The notes under the pieces: model-generated
The model's input: the letters and a program-made list of their open reading frames with translations, nothing else
Told to the model about the DNA's origin: nothing
The model's database searches: none
Assembly: GCF_900110125.1 (NCBI RefSeq)
Contig: NZ_FOCN01000008.1
Location: 82,472 to 146,471 of the forward strand
Length of the DNA: 64,000 nucleotides
Reading direction: 5' to 3'
From: Cryobacterium luteum
GTDB lineage: Bacteria; Actinomycetota; Actinomycetes; Actinomycetales; Microbacteriaceae
Made by a program: the position numbers and the translations under genes
Shown here: piece by piece, positions 60,738 through 64,000 of the stretch
How the letters are laid out: each line of letters opens with the position of its first letter
Numbering within the stretch: the stretch's first letter is position 1

Positions 60738-61103
60738 TTACGCGAGCGTGTCAGCCAGCCCCACGGCAGCATCGATGAGCGCGAGGTAGCTGGACCTCGG
60801 CCCCACCAGGCACAGCCCGAGCGGTGCTCCGTCGACCTCGAGCAGCGGCGCAGACAGGACCGGAAAAGCGCCGATCGTGACCTCGTCACCCGAGTCGATG
60901 GTGAGAACGCCCACGTCGCGCGCGCAGGGCAGCCGGCCCCAGAGTACGGTCTGCCGGGTTGCCGGCAGATAGTGGGCCGAACGGATGCTGCCGGCCTCGG
61001 CCTGAACGCCCGCCCGCGACGGCGTCTGCGACGGCGATGGCGACGGCGACGGCGATGGCGACGGCGACGGCGAAAACTGCGGCTGAAGAATCTGAGCGCA
61101 CAT
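60738..61103 (-). pseudogene. Amidase remnant with Ser-Pro repeat and internal deletion
   Basis: An ATG with GGAAGG upstream starts a 121-residue frame. It begins MCAQILQPQF, runs into a (Ser-Pro)n repeat encoded by a GGCGAC hexamer array (61030-61075), and ends with ARDVGVLTIDSGDEVTIGAF and PVLSAPLLEVDGAPLGLCLV, like the C-terminus of amidase-signature enzymes. The Ser-Ser-Lys catalytic region is absent. It lies at the end of the purine cluster and resembles its other shortened genes. Confidence 0.55.
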
Positions 61104-61307
61104 CGGGCACCTTCCGAGCGGGGACTGGGCTTTGGTCGACCGTATCGGCCCGATTGCGTGGGGGCTGACCAGTCGCGGTCGCTGGCGCGTCCCAGGCGCG
61201 TTAGCTCGCTGGGCCGTGAGTTTGGTGCCGAAAAGGCCGCGATCGGGGCCGGGCCTCACGGCTCGGCGCACGACAGGTGCCAGAGCAAATGGCTCGAGAA
61301 CCTTACG

Positions 61308-62255
61308 ATGGCAGACATGCAGATGCCACCTCCGGAACCTCAGTCCGCTGGCACCGCTGGCACCCCCAGCACCGCTGGCCACGCAAGCACCGGAAGCACC
61401 GCTGAAACCGCGAAGTTCGCAAGCACCGCAAGCACCGCTGGCACCGCTGAAACCGCTGGCACCCCCAGCACCGCTGGCCACGCAAGCACCGGAAGCACCG
61501 CTGGCACCGGAAGCACCGCTGAAACCGCAGAGTTCGCAAGGACCGCGAGCACCGCTGGCACCGCCGGCACCACCCGAATCGCCGGACTCGTGCTCGCCGC
61601 TGGTGCGGGCTACCGCTATGGGATGCCGAAGGCGCTCGTGCATGATGCCGCTGGTCGGTCCTGGCTGCAGAACGCCGTCGACGTGCTCGCAGCCGCCGGC
61701 TGCTCCCCGGTCATCGTCGTGCTCGGGGCGCGCGGGGCCGAGGCTGCGGCGCTGCTGCAGGCTGGCGATGACGATTTGGCCGCACGGAAAACAGCGTTGT
61801 CCGATAGCGCACCGGCCGGAGGCATGGGCCAGCTATCGGCATCCGTTCTGGTCGTGCAAGCCGCCGACTGGGCCGAAGGACTCTCCGCCTCACTGCGCGC
61901 CGGACTGCGCTGCGCCCTCGATCAGCCAGACCTCGCAGCGATCGCCGTCATTCCCGTGGACGTGCCCGATCTGAACGCGGCGACGGTGGCCCGGGTGGTG
62001 AGCGCGCGCACTGCCACAACGGATGCCCCGGGTGCGCCAGCCAGCATGGCGGCCGTCACGCACGACACTCTGCGCCAGGCCCGATTTGCCGGCCGGCCGG
62101 GGCATCCCGTCGTGATCGGCCGGTCTCACTGGGCGGTGCTTATTGAAACGGTGACCGGTGACACCGGCGCCCGCCCGTACCTGCGCGCGCACACGGTGGA
62201 GCAGATCGAGTGCGGCGATCTCGGCACCGGGGTCGACGTCGACCAGCCGCGCTGA
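61308..62255 (+). CDS. MocA-like molybdenum cofactor nucleotidyltransferase with repetitive N-terminal extension
   Basis: The 315-residue protein has the NTP-transferase N-terminal motif IAGLVLAAGAGYRYGMPKAL at about residue 87, VIPVDVPDLNAATVARVV and GRPGHPVVIGRSHW, as in MocA/MobA-type cytidylyl- or guanylyltransferases that finish the molybdenum cofactor. This fits the xanthine dehydrogenase of the cluster. The first 85 residues are a Thr/Ala/Gly/Ser repeat of about 33 residues, from a 99-bp DNA repeat. No start codon exists between the repeat and the domain, so the extension is probably translated. Confidence 0.75.
   Translation: MADMQMPPPEPQSAGTAGTPSTAGHASTGSTAETAKFASTASTAGTAETAGTPSTAGHASTGSTAGTGSTAETAEFARTASTAGTAGTTRIAGLVLAAGAGYRYGMPKALVHDAAGRSWLQNAVDVLAAAGCSPVIVVLGARGAEAAALLQAGDDDLAARKTALSDSAPAGGMGQLSASVLVVQAADWAEGLSASLRAGLRCALDQPDLAAIAVIPVDVPDLNAATVARVVSARTATTDAPGAPASMAAVTHDTLRQARFAGRPGHPVVIGRSHWAVLIETVTGDTGARPYLRAHTVEQIECGDLGTGVDVDQPR
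61356..61502 (+). repeat. 99-bp-period direct repeat in the mocA-like gene
   Basis: A 48-base segment at 61356-61403 recurs without change at 61455-61502, 99 bases (33 codons) later. Flanking sequence is similar on both sides, and the repeat keeps the reading frame. It codes for Ala-Gly-Thr-Pro-Ser-Thr-type residues. Confidence 0.85.
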
Positions 62256-62316
62256 CCGGTTCGGCGCGACGAGCTCGAAGAGTGCGGTTTAACACCACTA
62301 AGCCATAATCTCGACC

Positions 62317-62338
62317 GGGCACGAGAAGTCTTGTGCCC
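62317..62338. terminator. Hairpin between convergent mocA-like and HNH genes
   Basis: GGGCACGAG and CTTGTGCCC form a 9-bp stem with one wobble or mismatch and a four-base loop, 62 bases after the mocA-like stop. It could end transcription from either side. The rest of the 228-base gap (62256-62483) shows nothing recognisable. Confidence 0.4.
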
Positions 62339-62483
62339 ACAGCTGCGCGCGAATTCTTAGCCAGCGCGCTGGTAGCCGGGCAGAGAAGAAAATGCCGTGG
62401 CGTGGCACACCCGGCTGAGCCTTGGCTCGCCGTGCCGTGCATGGCAGCGCTGGGATGAGAAAAACCACGGGGAAGATCAGACT

Positions 62484-64000
62484 TCAGTTGCGGTAGTCGT
62501 CGTGGGGATGACCCGGTCGCGGGTCATCCCCGTGTCGCTGGTCGAGCCCGTCGATGCTGTGCTGAGGTTGTCGAAGCAAATCGCCGGCCCGGGCCCCGCC
62601 GCCCTTTACCTGGCCGGCCGCGCGCGGGATGGCTGCTGGCTGTTGGGGTGGGGCTGGCAGCATGAGCGGGTTTTTGCTGGGCAGGGCGATGAGGGTCTGC
62701 GCCGGGTCGATTTCGACGGCGGGTTGCAGCCAGTATTGGTCGTCTCGGAGCAGGATTTTCCAGCCCCGGTTGTGGAGCAGCAGGTGGTGCAGGGCGCAGA
62801 GCAGAATGGCTTGGTCGATGTTGGAAAGTCCCTGCTCCGACCAGTTTTCGAGGTGGTGCGCTTCGGTCCAGGAGGGTGGTCGGTCGCAGTCGGGCCAGCG
62901 GCAGCCGCCGTCGCGCACGGCGAGGGCTCGGCGTTGTTCCCGGTTGAACAGGCGTTGGTCTCGTCCCACGTTGAGGGGTTGCCCGGCCTGGTCGAACAGG
63001 ATGCCGAGGTAGCCGGTGTCGCAGAGGTGTCGGGCGATGCTCTCGGCTGAGACGGGGGCCGGGTTGCCCTCGAGATAGCCGAACGACCCTCTAGTCCCGG
63101 CACCGGCCAACGTTTCAGTGGGTGTAGCACCCCCGACGGTCCCGGTGCTCCCGGTGCTCCCGGTGCTCCCGGTGCTCCCGGCACTCCCGGTACTCCCGGT
63201 ACTCCCGGTGGTCCCGACGGTCCCGGTACTCCCGGTGGTCCCGACGGTCCCGGTACTCCCGGTGGTCCCGACGGTCCCGGTGGTTCCGGTGGTTCCGGTG
63301 GTTCCGGTGGTTCCGGTAATTCCGGTCGTTCCCGTCGTTCCGGTCGTTCCGGTGGTCCCGGTCGTTCCGGTCGTTCCGCTGGTTGTGTTGGTGTCGGTGA
63401 TTCCGGTGAGTCCAGTGATTGCGGCTGTTCCGGTCGCGGTGCGCTCGGCAGTTTTCGTCGGTGTCGGTGTCGGTGTCGCGCTGCTCGGTGAGGGGGTGCG
63501 GGCATCCGCTGTGGCGACTGGCGCGGCCGGGGCAGGGATGGTGGTGGGGCGGTCGTGTTCGGTGACGATGACCTGCACGACCGGGCGACGACCACCGAAC
63601 AGCGTGTTCGGATCAGCGTCGGCGCCGAGCTTGAGCAACTGCGTGAAGGAGTCCGCGGCGATCTGATCCACGGTGCGCGGGTCGTCCTTCACGCTCTGCG
63701 CCCACTTCGCCCGCTCCGGGTCGACGAACCGCACCCCACCGCGGCGCGGGCTCGTCAACGCGTCATACGTCGCCATCCACAGCTCGCCCTGCTCCGGCAG
63801 CAGCAGCGCATGCAGCGTCACCATGCCATCGGCCCGCCGCCACAGCGCCCAGGTGGTATCGTCACGAGCCTGCTTCTCCCGCGCCAGAATGCCCGCCGCG
63901 TCGAGTTCGTCGCGCAGCCGGCGGGCTCGTTTGTAGGCCTGCTCGGTATTCATCCCCGCAGCCTCGGCCAGCAGCACCCTCAGCGCGGCAGCGAGCTTCT
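62484..64000 (-). CDS. DUF222/HNH endonuclease-domain protein (5' end outside window)
   Basis: The fragment starts beyond the window edge. It has the C-terminal half of a DUF222 domain ([23 protein letters not shown]-type region), a long Thr-Gly repeat (about 90 residues), then an HNH domain with [40 protein letters not shown] and LLLHNRGW. Such genes are abundant in actinobacteria, often several per genome, and are thought to be mobile or selfish. The C-terminal tail is Asp/His/Arg-rich. The substrate is not known. Confidence 0.85.
   Translation of the reverse strand, partial: KLAAALRVLLAEAAGMNTEQAYKRARRLRDELDAAGILAREKQARDDTTWALWRRADGMVTLHALLLPEQGELWMATYDALTSPRRGGVRFVDPERAKWAQSVKDDPRTVDQIAADSFTQLLKLGADADPNTLFGGRRPVVQVIVTEHDRPTTIPAPAAPVATADARTPSPSSATPTPTPTKTAERTATGTAAITGLTGITDTNTTSGTTGTTGTTGTTGTTGTTGITGTTGTTGTTGTTGTVGTTGSTGTVGTTGSTGTVGTTGSTGSTGSAGSTGSTGSTGSTGTVGGATPTETLAGAGTRGSFGYLEGNPAPVSAESIARHLCDTGYLGILFDQAGQPLNVGRDQRLFNREQRRALAVRDGGCRWPDCDRPPSWTEAHHLENWSEQGLSNIDQAILLCALHHLLLHNRGWKILLRDDQYWLQPAVEIDPAQTLIALPSKNPLMLPAPPQQPAAIPRAAGQVKGGGARAGDLLRQPQHSIDGLDQRHGDDPRPGHPHDDYRN
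63118..63430. repeat. Short tandem repeats (9-bp units) in the DUF222-HNH gene
   Basis: About 300 bases consist of units such as GGTTCCGGT, GGTCCCGGT and GGTACTCCC, coding for Thr-Gly and Ser-Gly repeats on the minus strand. Successive blocks change from (TGT)n to TGTVG to TGS, which looks like repeated local expansion. Confidence 0.9.

Noticed and set aside
60738..61643. 301-residue minus-strand frame through the 99-bp repeats
   Set aside because: Only the last 121 codons have a ribosome binding site and amidase-like sequence. The upstream Ser-Gly-Ala part is the antisense of the mocA repeat.
63118..63430. Possible CRISPR array
   Set aside because: Repeats are 9 bp, contiguous, in frame with a gene and without spacers. 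They encode Thr-Gly repeats.

Overview
The window is high-GC DNA with dense, often overlapping genes (ATGA, GTGA and TGATG junctions) and many GTG starts. GarA/FtsR/PgsA synteny, a C50-carotenoid operon and DUF222-HNH and orphan nuclease-like genes point to an actinobacterium, most likely of the family Microbacteriaceae (inference from gene content; no database was searched). A motile, pigmented member of that family fits best.

Layout. 1-11.4 kb is housekeeping: the end of an acyl-CoA synthetase, peptide deformylase, a MinD/ParA-like ATPase, pyruvate carboxylase, a second ParA, two MerR regulators, a GarA/OdhI-type FHA protein, a PgsA-type phosphatidyltransferase, a Nudix hydrolase and adenine phosphoribosyltransferase. 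11.4-17.7 kb is a divergent MarR regulator and the operon idi-crtE-crtB-crtI-crtYe-crtYf-crtEb for a cyclic C50 carotenoid of the decaprenoxanthin type. 18.1-48.5 kb is one large flagellar locus: on the minus strand fliA, a mini-flagellin, fliC, fliD-fliS-fliT, then flgB to csrA; on the plus strand flgN-flgK-flgL-fliW. 48.6-51.4 kb holds sufU-sufS, clpS and a DUF2017 gene. 51.5-62.3 kb is a purine-catabolism region (xanthine dehydrogenase, guanine deaminase, OHCU decarboxylase, allantoate amidohydrolase, an RpiR regulator and a MocA-like cofactor enzyme). Several members carry internal deletions, and one is joined to an IS30 transposase fragment. The right edge is a truncated DUF222-HNH gene with long Thr-Gly repeats.

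How it works together. Four matches to CTAAC-N15-(G/A)(C/T)CGATAG, a variant of the FliA/WhiG-type promoter, precede flgB, fliM, fliC and flgN; the sigma factor itself is encoded between fliC and flgN. This suggests that basal-body, switch, filament and chaperone genes answer to one sigma factor rather than to the usual tiers. The leaders of fliC and of an unusual 118-residue mini-flagellin share a hairpin with an AUGGA loop plus an ACGGA at the ribosome binding site. Together with csrA and fliW in the same locus, this predicts a CsrA-FliW-flagellin feedback circuit like that of Bacillus. A nuclease-like gene bracketed by two 56-bp palindromes is inserted between flgE and flbD. No tRNA, rRNA or CRISPR array was recognised.
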